A DNA stretch of 64,000 bases, from assembly GCA_964019335.1 (NCBI GenBank), contig OZ025702.1, forward strand, positions 124,001 to 188,000. The letters are read 5' to 3'. How positions within the stretch are numbered: position 1 is the first letter of the stretch; every line of letters starts with the position of its first letter. Origin of the DNA: Diplonema japonicum (taxonomy: Eukaryota; Euglenozoa; Diplonemea; Diplonemida; Diplonemidae). The translations under genes and the position numbers were made by a program. Below the pieces are notes generated by a model. That model ran no database searches. It had not been told where the DNA came from and was given only the letters and a program-made list of their open reading frames with translations. Of this stretch, positions 31,666 to 41,834 are shown piece by piece.

Positions 31666-31699
<34 letters not shown>

Positions 31700-32228
31700 C
31701 AGATGCTCCCGCCGTCGGAAGGCAAACAAGAGCCTTTTGGTGCACTGGTAGACATCGATATTGATGAGTTGATCAATCAGGTATTTTTTTTTATTTTATT
31801 TTTTAAACCCCAAACCCAGATTCGACGCAAGAGGATAGCACCCACCTTCGAGCAAATGATGACCATTGTGCAGAGGGCGCGGGACATCTTAGAAGAAGAA
31901 GAGAACATCCAGTGCATCGACCCGCCTTGCACTGTTGTAGGGGACATACACGGTCAATTCAACGACCTCAACCATAAAATCCTTGGGGGCAGCGAAGACT
32001 GCTCGGAAAGGGACCCTGCGCAACATCGATACGTGTTCTTAGGTGATTTCGTGGACCGGGGGGAAAACAGCCTTCTGTGCATGGCGCTGATTCTGCTCTA
32101 CAAGCTGAAGAACAAAGACAACATCATTATCTTAAGAGGAAACCACGAGAGCCGGATTACGAACACTATCTATGGGTTCCACGAAGAGTGCCGGCAAGTA
32201 TGAAAGAAAAAAAAAATCTTTTTGAAAA

Positions 32229-32284
<56 letters not shown>

Positions 32285-32353
32285 AGAAGTATCCACACAA
32301 CAATGCAGAGAAAACATCGTCCTATTCAGGGAAACCTGACAGTGAAGTATGGG

Positions 32354-32389
<36 letters not shown>

Positions 32390-33060
32390 TCTGGACTAGA
32401 TTCAACGGACTGTTTGACGCCCTCCCTCTCGCAGCCCTCATCGGCGGGGGTGAAAAACCGGACGGGACAGAAACCCCTTCGATTTTCTGCTGCCACGGCG
32501 GGCTCTCTCCCGACGTGCAGTACCTCTATCAGATCCTGTCGTTCAATAGATTTCAAGATATCATGCCTAAGGGCCTCATGGCAGACCTAACTTGGAGCGA
32601 CCCAGGCACGCAGCTGGGATATCGTCCCAATGTTAGGGGTTCTGGGTATCTGTTTGGCCAGGATAAAACGGATGAATTTTGCCGCGAAAACGGGGTGGAA
32701 CTGGTGTGCAGGGCACATCAGTGTGTAAAGGACGGGTACAAGTATGATCAGGACATGAAAGTTGTCACTGTCTTCTCTGCCCCTAACTACTGCTGGGCAG
32801 CGAACCAAGGTGCTATACTGCTGCTGAATGAGGTATGAACGGGAAGAAAAAAAAAAAAAAAGAAGGAAAAAAAAAAAAAAAACCTGCAGGATATGAACCG
32901 AGAGTTCTACCGTTATGGCGCAACAGAGGTACCTGAAGTCACTGATCCCGAACCTATCAGTGATACACCCAACAATGTGTATTTCAAAGAGGTGGAGGAT
33001 GAGAAGGAAGACGAGAAAGAGGAGAAGGAAGAGGAGGAGCAGGAGGATGATGAAAAATGA
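31161..33060 (+). CDS. PPP-family Ser/Thr phosphatase (PP1/calcineurin-like) with N-terminal extension
   Basis: Seven exons: 31161-31525, 31567-31651, 31703-31780, 31820-32197, 32287-32346, 32389-32832 and 32890-33060, giving 526 residues. Residues 1-150 are a helical extension without a known domain. The catalytic core has all PPP motifs: GDIHGQF, GDFVDRG, RGNHES, CCHGGLSPD, CRAHQ and SAPNYCW. The two-metal site is therefore intact and it should dephosphorylate Ser/Thr. The C-terminus is Glu/Lys-rich. The core was joined across introns of 41, 51, 39, 89, 42 and 57 nt; the 89-nt one is mostly an A run of over 50. Exon 3 begins CAG|ATG at 31703, so that AG could also act as a trans-splice acceptor for a shorter phosphatase starting MLPPSEGKQE. 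The exact PPP subtype is unclear. Confidence 0.9.
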
Positions 33061-34294
33061 ATTTTTTTTTTTTTTTTGTAACTCCCCCCACACCCCCCCT
33101 TCCCCGTCCTTCTCCCCCTTGCCTTGTTTTTTTTTTGTTTTTCTGGTCCCCCTCCCCCCTCGTTCTCTTATTGGAAAAGGAAAAGGAAAAAAAAAAAAAA
33201 AAAAAAAAAAAAAATGAAGAATTAAAAAAGGGGGGGAGAGGGAGGGGTGTTTCCCCCTCTCTTTTTTTGGGGGTTAGTTTGTGGGGAATTTTGAAATACT
33301 GGGGGCATGGTTTTTGTATTGGGGACAAAAAAAAAAAGAAAAAAGAATAAAAGAAAAGAAAACAAAAAAAAAAGAGAAAATAGAAAGAAATGAGAAACAA
33401 TTTATAAAAGAAAACAAAAAAAGAAAGTGATCTTTTCCCCACCCCCCCCACCCCTCCATCCCCTTCCCTTGTCCTGTAAGTTACAAAGTGTACTACTTCA
33501 GTCTTTAGTATTTCTTCTTTTCTTTCCTTTGAAGGGCAGTTGGGGAAACCAAAAAAAAAAAAAAAAAAAGATTACTTTCCCCGAGTCTGGTGAAGAAACC
33601 ACACTAGTTTCTTTTCTTTTAATGTTTTTTCAAGAAAAAAAGGGGGGGGGGGAAGCAGAGTAGAGATCACTTCCTTTTTTTATTGTTTATTATGAATTAC
33701 TAGCCATGAGTAGGTCTTTTTCTCTACTTTTTTTTTTTAATCAATTGGCAGTGAGAGGTGAGGGAAAGTAGGAAAGAAATACTACAGGAAAAATACTTGC
33801 TTTTTGGAGAGAATGCCGATGAGGGACAAAGCCGTATCCCTAAGAAGGCTCTTTTCTTTCCTGTAACAGTGGATAATACCAGCGCGACTCTGACCTGTTT
33901 GCTACTGTCCTGGAAAGCAGGATTGGAAACCCTTCGAAACTGGCAGATCCAGCAACAGCAACAGCGACAGCAACTCATTTTTTTCATGTACCCCCCCCCC
34001 CCCCTCTCCCCCCCTACGCACGCAAGTCAAAATAGCTTATTGGTATAAAAAAAAAAAGACTTCAAAATAGGTTTCCTCAACTTTAACACATTCTTTTGTG
34101 TGTGGTTTGAGGGAGGGGGGGGGGGGGGGGGGGCGTTAATCTCTAACTGCCTCTTTTTTTTTTTTTAGTAGCTACACCCCGGCCCTTTAGTTTCCATTAT
34201 GTACACTGCTTTACCGCACTTACTCTTTGAGCGGATAATTGGAAAATGCCTTCACAGTTATCCTTTCCCGGATATACCGAAGCATTTTCTTTTC

Positions 34295-34337
<43 letters not shown>

Positions 34338-34655
34338 CTTTTATTTCCCCCATATTTTCTCAGCAGTGACATGAGATTTCTGTAAAATCCCCTCCCCCCA
34401 CTCTGTCCCCTCTGTTCTTGAAATCCCCCCCTCCATTTTTTTCTCCCCACCCCCTTACTTCCACACATATATTTATCCCCCCCCCCCCCCCACTTTTCCC
34501 CCCTTCCCCATTGTCTTTGCTCCCTGAAAATCCCCTGTTTTTTCTGTTTCCCCCCCTCCCCCTTTTTTTTGTTTCATTTTTACAAAACCAAAAAAAAAAA
34601 GAAATCTTTAAAAAAACCCAAGGATGGGGGGAAGGAAGAAAAACTCCCCTTTAAA
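33061..34655. other. Homopolymer-rich spacer, one weak coding-like stretch
   Basis: 1.6 kb of T, A, G and C runs (T run 34299-34337, C runs 34480-34491 and around 34510, G run 34114-34132). Bases 33758-34048 hold an open frame with protein-like middle (EKYLLFGENADEGQSRIPKK) and poly-Gln from CAACAGCAACAG repeats, but no ATG in a good position. It may be a relic. Leader-like C/T tracts precede ATG 34656. Confidence 0.6.
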
Positions 34656-35663
34656 ATGTCCATACCCATAGGTGAGGTTTTCCCTTTGGAACTGACTAAT
34701 GCAAGAGAATGCGCAAGAGCCGCGGTGGAGGCGGACAGGGCAGGGGAATATGTGTCGGCGGTTGATCTGTACAAGAAATCGGTGAAAAGACTGTTGGAGG
34801 CCAGTGCATCCTGCGTGAAGAGGGACACGTTAAATGCATGCAGAGTGTCGGGCGTCACACGAGAAGCTGTTGTCGAGATGGCTGAAAAATACATGAAAAG
34901 GATCGGGGAGCTCAAGATCATCATCGACAAAATCCTGAACGAGCAGAAAAAAGAAATAGACATCGAGGAGATGGAGGCGAACTACTACAGCTCCGACTCC
35001 GACTCATACTCCGATGGGGAACGACAAACGGCAAGCAGACGGAAACTTTCGTTTCGCGGCGCTGCCCTGCTAATCATGAAACTAATGTCCGTTCCGTTCG
35101 GTTTCAAAAAAGCAGTGGTCGGTGGAAACGGGAACAAACCACAACTAAGCTGCAAAATCACGAAACGAGATTTCTTGAAACTGTCTGATTTAACACCGCT
35201 CTCAGCCACAGCGGTGAAGCCGCTTTTTGAAATGGGACAGCCGCATGTTCTTTGGGCATCATACGTATTTAAACGCAGCACGTATCACAGACGATTTGCG
35301 AAAACAAAAATTGACCGCCGAACTGCAGTCGTCTCACCGCAAGCATTCTACATGGGTGCATCCAACGAGCTTGTCCGCTGTGTCCCCATCACCGACATCC
35401 ACGAGGTGCTTATCAGCAACGACAACTGGGTGGGCCTTCGTGTCCCCTCGCAATATGATCTCCTCTTCCAACCTCAAGAGCAGCCCATCCAGAGTATCGC
35501 CACACTTCTCGATATCCTCAATGTGATATATAAGTATATGAACGGCACTTCGCTTAAGGTTACGAAGCTCTACCAGACGATAGATGTTTCGACCATGGCG
35601 TTGGCAAAACCGGAGAAATGGGAGAGCGCGTTCACACCTCTACGTGTGGACCCATTAGAATAG
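34656..35663 (+). CDS. MIT-domain-like protein with PH-like C-terminus
   Basis: 335 residues, single exon. Residues ~12-100 form a three-helix MIT-like module (NARECARAAVEADRAGEYVS, AVDLYKKSVKRLLEA, AEKYMKRIGELKIIIDKIL) of the kind that binds ESCRT-III tails and places proteins on endosomes. An acidic Ser/Asp/Tyr linker follows (YYSSDSDSYSDGE), then a basic stretch. Residues ~190-310 are beta-rich (VLWASYVFKRSTYHRRFAKT, DNWVGLRVPSQYDLLF) ending in a helix (TLLDILNVIYKYM), compatible with a PH-like fold. MIT is moderately sure; PH is an inference. It is probably a membrane-trafficking adaptor. The next gene starts 72 bp downstream. Confidence 0.7.
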   Translation: MSIPIGEVFPLELTNARECARAAVEADRAGEYVSAVDLYKKSVKRLLEASASCVKRDTLNACRVSGVTREAVVEMAEKYMKRIGELKIIIDKILNEQKKEIDIEEMEANYYSSDSDSYSDGERQTASRRKLSFRGAALLIMKLMSVPFGFKKAVVGGNGNKPQLSCKITKRDFLKLSDLTPLSATAVKPLFEMGQPHVLWASYVFKRSTYHRRFAKTKIDRRTAVVSPQAFYMGASNELVRCVPITDIHEVLISNDNWVGLRVPSQYDLLFQPQEQPIQSIATLLDILNVIYKYMNGTSLKVTKLYQTIDVSTMALAKPEKWESAFTPLRVDPLE

Positions 35664-35734
35664 AGATGTTTCTTCCCCCCCCCCCCCCCACTTTTCTGAA
35701 ATAACAAAAAGGTTTTTTCTAGGTAAAAAAAAAA

Positions 35735-36651
35735 ATGAAACGAAAATGGACCGATGAGCTTCAGGTTCCGTCCTCTGTGGTTGAGAAGCTTGAGGGGGAG
35801 ATGATCGACGAGGAGTCATTTGTGATGCTGGAAGACAATGATCTCAAGGAGATGGGGATACCGTTGGGTCCACGTAAGATCTTGCTGAAGAGGATCGAAG
35901 AGGGAAAGGCGAGAAAGGTGGTGAAAGAGGTTGTTGTTGATACACCAGAGGACGTTGTGTCTGCGGTAGACGAAGACGAAGATGACGAAGTGCAAAATGC
36001 GAGCGAATCTAAACCCGACATCGAAATCGAAGCTGAAGAAGCTCTGGAGAACGAGATGGAATTGGAAGGCGATCTCAACGGAAAGATCGTGGAGCTGAAA
36101 TGTCCAAACTTCGGGCTGGATTTTGAAGGCCTTAAAACCCTTCTTGGGGACAGCATCTCGCGGCGTCTCGATCTTCCTCCACCAGAGGACAGCGAAGCGG
36201 CGGAAAACCCCCATGCACCAACCACCCACCCTGTTTTCTTCGCCCACGACAGTAAAACATACCAATTTCGAAATGTCATCTACTTGCGGTTTGACAGCAA
36301 CCGCTACGCCGCGAAAGCAGCAAGACTACTCAATAAAACAGTATGAATATGGGGGGAAGAAAAAGTACTCACAGCTATTCATTGAAAACTCCACAACAGA
36401 AGCCCCTAATACGCGTGCTGTTGGAACCTCTAAGTATGGGCATAACATCTTCAAGTAAAAAAAAAAATTTTTTTTTTCTCCCCTTTTGCAGGAGTGGGAA
36501 CATAGCGAAACTTCTTACCCGCCTCCCATCATCGTGGAGCAAAGAGGAGAAATCAACGGACCAGGAAGGAGGCAAAGGGAAGGGGAAAGGCGGTAAAAAG
36601 GGTGGCAAAGGCGGCAAAGGAGGGAAGAAAGGAAAGAAAGGAAAGAAATAA
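35735..36651 (+). CDS. SAM-like / RRM-like protein with Lys-Gly tail (3' exon structure uncertain)
   Basis: Exon 1, 35735-36340, is clear: a SAM-like domain (~8-60, VVEKLEGEMIDEESFVMLED then LKEMGIPLGPRKILLKRI), an acidic linker, then a fold with RRM features (KIVELKCPNFGLDFEGLKTL ... VIYLRFDSNRYAAKAARLLN). A GTATGA donor at 36341 follows NKT. Acceptors at 36374 (34 nt) or 36400 (59 nt) lead to different frames, and the next donor may be 36434 (GTATGG) or 36455 (GTAAAA), with acceptor CAG at 36489-36491. The 34-nt choice joins, in frame, to a tail of Lys and Gly (KGGKKGGKGGKGGKKGKK) with mixed Gly codons, which looks selected rather than a simple repeat, and ends with TAA at 36649-36651. The 59-nt choice gives KPLIRVLLEPL, a better RRM strand, but an early stop. 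A local indel is possible. Confidence 0.6.
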
Positions 36652-36656
36652 GCTTC

Positions 36657-36697
<41 letters not shown>

Positions 36698-36862
36698 AAG
36701 TCTTTCCCCCCCCCGTCCCCCTTCGTTTTCTCATTTTCTTTTTTGCGGATCATTTCTTTTTACATACCCTTCATTTTTTTTTTGTCAGTGTTTTTATTCG
36801 TTTTTTTTTTTTTTCTTCTTCATATTCTCTTTTCAAAGGGGAAAGAAAAAAAAATAGTAATA

Positions 36863-37221
36863 ATGCTGAGAACCCCTGCGCGAGCAGCCTCTAGGGCGAT
36901 GTCTCTTCAGAAGAGGGATGGGAGTGTTATTGCGTATGCAGCTGGCTTTGGAGCAATGAACGCAGGCAATCTGCTGGCGTCACCAGTGGGTTCGGTATGT
37001 TAACTCTAACATTTTCTTCTTTTCCACACTTCACTCCTCCAAAGGCTCTTGGTACCGCACTTTCTTACAATATAAGTGTTGTTGGCAACCACCACATCAA
37101 CTACACCATGGATCTATTTTACAAGGACTACGTGCAGGACCCAGTCCTCTACGCAACCATGAAACAGCTCACAGCTCTCTGCCTTGTTCTTCTCATCGGC
37201 CAAGTATTTGTTGAAGTCTGA
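36863..37221 (+). CDS. Small membrane protein, probably mitochondrial
   Basis: Two exons, 36863-36994 and 37045-37221, joined over a 50-nt intron (GTATGT, possible branch site CTCTAAC, pyrimidine-rich end, AAAG acceptor), giving 102 residues. The N-terminus MLRTPARAASRAMSLQKRDG is Arg/Ala/Ser-rich without acids until residue 19, typical of a mitochondrial presequence. Residues ~22-55 are Ala/Gly-rich (VIAYAAGFGAMNAGNLLASP), and LTALCLVLLIGQVFV at the C-terminus is a membrane segment. I do not recognise it; a small respiratory-complex or inner-membrane subunit is a guess. This intron is one of the few in the window with a conventional pyrimidine tract. Confidence 0.7.
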
Positions 37222-37449
37222 GTGGGAATAATACTTTTTTTTTTTTTTTTTTTTTTGGGTTTTTTTTTTTTTTTTTTCTTTCCCCGTCCCCTCATTAGTG
37301 TTTTTGTCCACCCTTATACCTTTTTTTTTTTTTTTTTTTCACTCCCGGTAACACCAACCGTGTCCCAAAAAAAAAAAAGATTTTTTTTTTCTCCCCTCCA
37401 TTTGTTCCCACAATAACTTCATAAAGAACGGGGGGGGAAAGAAAAAAAA

Positions 37450-38710
37450 ATGGAACCCAAAGAAGAACCGGGAGCCGAAGTACAGCAAGAAGATATGACA
37501 CACCGCATCTGGGACATGATCACAGACAGGACGAAGGCCCGACGGGCCAGAAACTTCGAAGAGGCTGATGCGATTCGGGAAGAACTAAGGGCGATGGGCG
37601 TGCGGCTTGACGACACCTCCGACAGCTGGGTCTTCGAAGGTATCGAACACGACGAGAACGAGTTCGTAGCACTGCTGCAAGACAGATGGAGAGCAAAGCG
37701 GCAACAGGACTTCGAAACATGCGACGAACTACGAGAAAAACTAAGAAGATGGGGCGTCAAAATCGACGACGAGTGCAGATCTTACATCCTCCCATCAGGT
37801 GCAACAGGGACACACGAATCAACGTTGACAACAGAGGAAATCACGGAGCTCACAGCACAACGGGCAGAGGCCGTTGCTAACAACGACGACGAAGCTGCGA
37901 ACAAAATCTTCTCGCAGCTAAGCGCGGAAGGTGTTTCTCTAAACGATCTGTACTGCACGTGGACAGCGGGGGATAGGTGGGGCGCGCAAAACCCCACCCA
38001 CCCCGCCTCCGAACTCACCCTGCGGTACATCGTCGAGAAGGTGAACGACCGTCTCACCGCACGGCGCCGCAAGGACTGGGACCTTGCCGACAGCATCCGC
38101 ACTGAGCTGCAAGACCAAGGCGTCTCCATCCTCGACAAGGAGGACCGTTGGTCCACAAAAGATGGCCGGAACGGTGCAGTCGGCGACATCCCTGAACGCG
38201 ACATCGAGATCATGCTCAACGACCGGTCCACAGCACGTGGGATGCAGGACTACGACAAGGCTGACCAAATACGCGACGACCTATCGGTCTACGGGGTGAC
38301 CTTCACAGATCGGTTGGGGACATGGCAACACGCTGCGTCGAGACGGTCAGGGATGCTTCCGGGGTACGAAGGAAAGGGTATGCGGAGGGGAAAGAAAAAA
38401 AAAAAAAAAAAAAAAAAAAAAAGGTGGGGGGAAAGGAGGAAAAGGCGGCGGCAAAAAAGGCGGAAAATTCGACCAAAGACCCAGATACGACGATGGCGGG
38501 TATGGTGGTGGTGGTGGTGGTGGTTACCGTGAGCGTGGGTATTATGACGACTACCAGCCGCCTTCTCATGGCGGGGGTTACAGAAACCATGAGCCTAGAT
38601 ATGCTGACTATCCACCCCCGCCCCCTCCCCCTGCTCCTAAAGGCGGGAAAGGCCACAAGGGCGGTAAAGGTGGCAAGGGTTCTAAGGGCGACAGGTACCG
38701 ACCTTATTAA
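37450..38710 (+). CDS. Protein of repeated CysRS-tail-like modules with Gly-rich tail
   Basis: Two exons, 37450-38377 and 38424-38710, giving 404 residues; the 46-nt intron is GTATGCGGAGGGG plus an A run. Residues ~20-300 contain four clear copies and one worn copy of a ~50-residue helical unit: KARRARNFEEADAIREELRA, MGVRLDDTSDSW; RAKRQQDFETCDELREKLRR; TARRRKDWDLADSIRTELQD; TARGMQDYDKADQIRDDLSV. This R..AR...D...AD.IR..L...G pattern is that of the C-terminal anticodon-helix region of cysteinyl-tRNA synthetase. No synthetase core is present. After splicing the tail is GGGKGGK, GYGGGGGG, a Pro run and KGGKGHKGGKGGKG, suggesting RNA binding. Its neighbour at 35735 ends in a similar Lys-Gly tail. 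Confidence 0.8.
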
Positions 38711-38965
38711 TTCCCCCCCCCCCCCCCCCCTTCCCCTGAGTGTGATCTTCTTCTTTTCAAATGTCTCTTCCCCCCCCTTTTTTTTTCTTTTTTTTTTGTC
38801 AGTGTGGAAATATGGCCTCTAGACTTTTTTTTTTTTGGTCAAAAAAAACCGGGTCTTTTTCGTTCCCCCGTCCAAAACTACACAGGCCCCATTGTAAACA
38901 GGCCAGAGGTCTTAAATAGACACACAGGCTTTTGACAATGAAAATAAGAATTTTCTGCCTCGCCA

Positions 38966-38996
<31 letters not shown>

Positions 38997-39551
38997 AAAA
39001 AACGGTTTAAGACTTTCGGAAAGAACACGACGGCAATACGTGTTGTTTTGTAAGGTATAAACTGGGATGAAAGAGGGAAAGGGGGGTGAAATAATATAAA
39101 GAAGATGAAGGGGGGGAAAAGAAACGAGGAAATTAAATGAAGGGGGGAGGGGGGTGAGGAATAGGGGACCCAAATGTAAAGAATGCAATAATACGGTCGA
39201 CTTTTTACCTTGTTTGCTAAGCTCCCCCCCCCCCCCCCCCCCCAGGAGCACTGTTTAAAATACAATTCTCTTTCTCCTTTCTGTCTCCCTCTTTGTTTCA
39301 TTCCCCCTCCTTTACAGTGTTCTTCTTCTTTTCCCCCCACCATTTTTTCCCCCCTTCCTCCCTGCTGTTTTCCCCTGGTTGGAAGGAAAAAAAAACGGTC
39401 CGTGAGGAGGGGGGGCATCAACGAAATTAGAACAAAAAAAAAAACTTTAAAAAAATAACACTCCCCCTTCTGCTCTTCTTATATTTACCCCGTTCATCAA
39501 AGTTAGCTTTGAACAAAATCCAAAATAGGGAATTTAAAAAAAAAAAAAAAA
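38711..39551. other. Homopolymer-rich spacer, no gene seen
   Basis: 841 bp of C, T, A and G runs (C run 39224-39243). The segment 38860-38945 has normal composition but no convincing frame. The A run ending at 39551 abuts the next ATG. Confidence 0.65.
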
Positions 39552-41694
39552 ATGTCAAAAACCCTAGTATGTAAATCGGTGGCGAATGTGTCGGGGAACG
39601 AGGGCAAGACAACCGTCACGATTCTTATGTACAGCGATGGTTCGAAGGAGGTGGTTACAGACGGCGATGTGGACCCGATGCTGCTGGATATGTTGATGAA
39701 AAGCTCTCCTTCCGTGAAGCAAGGCGGCTCGCAGTGCGCATTGGGCTGCGGCAAGGACAAATCGGTTCAGCTAGAAGCCAAAAAAGAAAGCCTCCCCGAC
39801 GATGAAGCAAACCGCGTCCGCGAAGTGTTCCACACATTCGACTCCGACAAAGGCGGTTCCTTAAACTGCGCGGAACTAAAATCAATGTGCACGGAGCTCA
39901 TCGGAAATGAAATCTCCGCCGCAGCCGCCATGACTGTCCTAGAAGCAATGGACAAAAACAAAGACAAACAAATCAGCTTAGAAGAGCTTCTGTCATTCTG
40001 GCCCGGGATACAAGCGTTTCTAACAAACGCATTAAAATCAGGTGAGTTCAAAGAATCCTCAACTCCCACAACGAAACCAGTGACGCGTACTGACGAAGAG
40101 GAGGTACCATCAGACGGCACAACACCACAATCTGACACAAGCCCCGTCCCAGGCGAAGGCGGCTCAATCCTCACAGATGTTGAAAAGGACGTTTTCCATG
40201 AAATCAACGTTGCCAGAACCCAACCCCAAATCTACGCAGCAGCTATTGAAAAACAAGCAACTTACATCAAAGACGGTGTTCTCTACGAGCCAGGCGGTGG
40301 GATCCCCATCAGGCTCAACGAGGGCATCGGAGCTTGGAGAGAAGCCGCCGCAGAACTCCTCAAACAAAAACCCCTCCCACCTCTGAAAGAAGCACCCTTA
40401 GGATTATACCTCGCTTCAAAAGACCACTGCAGGGACCAAGCCGCATCAGGGTCCACAGGACACACGGGTAAAGACGGATCCTCCCCATCAGGAAGATGCA
40501 CACGATACGGAAAATGGATCTCAAGCTGCGGGGAGAACATCTCATACGGATGCAACACCGGACGCGGTATAGTAATGCAGCTTATCATCGACGACGGTGT
40601 CCCAAGCAGGGGGCACAGGAAGAACATCTACAACACATGGTCCGTGGCAGGGGTCGCCGTTGGAACACACCCTGTGTTCGGCCACATGTGCACACAGAAT
40701 TTCGCAGGTGGCTACACAGAAGGCAGCAGGAATGACGTTAAACTGAAAAAAGCACTGGACAAGGCTTTAAAGGAGAACAGCATGTCGAAAAACGCTTTAA
40801 AATCGAAGCCTGCCGAGGAGCAACAAAAGGCTCAAAAGGCATCCGGTGAATCCGAACAACAAGGAAAGATCAAAGTCTACGGGAGAGAAACCTGCGGGCT
40901 GTGCACGCAAATGTACGACGCTCTGAACCAGGCAAGCGTCCCGTTCCTCAAGGCAGACATCGACAAGGACAAATCGTTCTTCTCAGCGATGCAAGCCAGC
41001 GGTTTCAAAGGGGGGCGGTTTGGGTTACCCGTCATCGTGACCTCACCTCAAAAGGCGATATGGGAAATCGGCGACGCGCATGCTTTGGCAGCCGAACTGG
41101 CTTCCTCTTTAGATGCAAACAACAGCGGTAAAGGCGGAAACGTTGGAAGGGAAAAATCCGACGATATCGTTGTAAAAGTCTTCGGCATGGAGGGCTGCGG
41201 CAGGTGCACCGCAATGTACAGGCTGCTTGACAACGCTAGTGTTGGTTACGAGAAGTTGGACATGGAGGTTGATGAATCTTACTTCCAAGCCATGATCGCA
41301 TCGGGGTTTCAAGGCGGTTCCTTCATGATGCCCGTTGTTGTCGTCGGTGACAAGGCACACTGGGATATCGAGGATCAGCGTGCGCTAGCTAATGAACTTG
41401 CAGGGCCGTCTGCCTCTTCGGCTCCCTTGGAGCACCTTGAGGCGAGTCTTAAAACAGCCTTTCCGGCTTGTCTTTCTGCCACCATTATGGACATATTTAA
41501 GAGGCATGATGTGAATCAAGACGGGCAGCTGAGCAAGGACGAGACCCACACGTTTTTGGACGAGCTGTACAGAACCATGGGCCTTGAGGCACGCTGCGAC
41601 GAGATTCAGCGAAAAGAAATTGTTGAGTTGTTTAGAAATCATGATGTCGACAGGAACCAAAAGGTTGGGATTTATTTAATAAAAAAAAAAAAAA

Positions 41695-41735
<41 letters not shown>

Positions 41736-41834
41736 CCGTACCACACCACACAGCTCTCTGTAAAGGAAATCGCCAATTATCTTTGCAATTCGCACTTCGC
41801 GATGTCAGCTTCAAAGAAATCTTCGAAAAGCTAG
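39552..41834 (+). CDS. EF-hand / CAP / double glutaredoxin-like / EF-hand protein
   Basis: Two exons, 39552-41663 and 41754-41834, giving 730 residues. Order: N-terminal region with CALGCGKDK; EF-hand pair (~95-150, DSDKGGSLNCAE and DKNKDKQISLEE); linker; CAP domain (~215-395, DVEKDVFHEINVARTQP, GHTGKDGS, GENISYG, DDGVPSRGHRKNIYN, FAGGYT); two glutaredoxin-like domains with redox CxxC (~438-520, GRETCGLCTQ; ~540-625, GMEGCGRCTA); and a C-terminal EF-hand pair (~650-715). The last EF loop is split by the 90-nt intron, and splicing yields DVDRNQKLSVKE, a full loop. The intron carries an (AAT)n run and a GTTGGG donor. No signal peptide. The likely role is calcium-regulated redox or membrane signalling, by domain content only. 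Confidence 0.88.
41696..41733 (+). repeat. (AAT)n microsatellite inside an intron
   Basis: About 12 AAT units follow an A run inside the intron 41664-41753 of the EF/CAP/Grx gene. A shorter (AAT) run is at 54452-54470. Its length may vary between alleles. Confidence 0.85.

Noticed and set aside
33758-34048. 96-residue open frame with poly-Gln
   Set aside because: It has no ATG in position, starts in A/T-rich spacer and has no recognisable domain; noted only as a possible relic.
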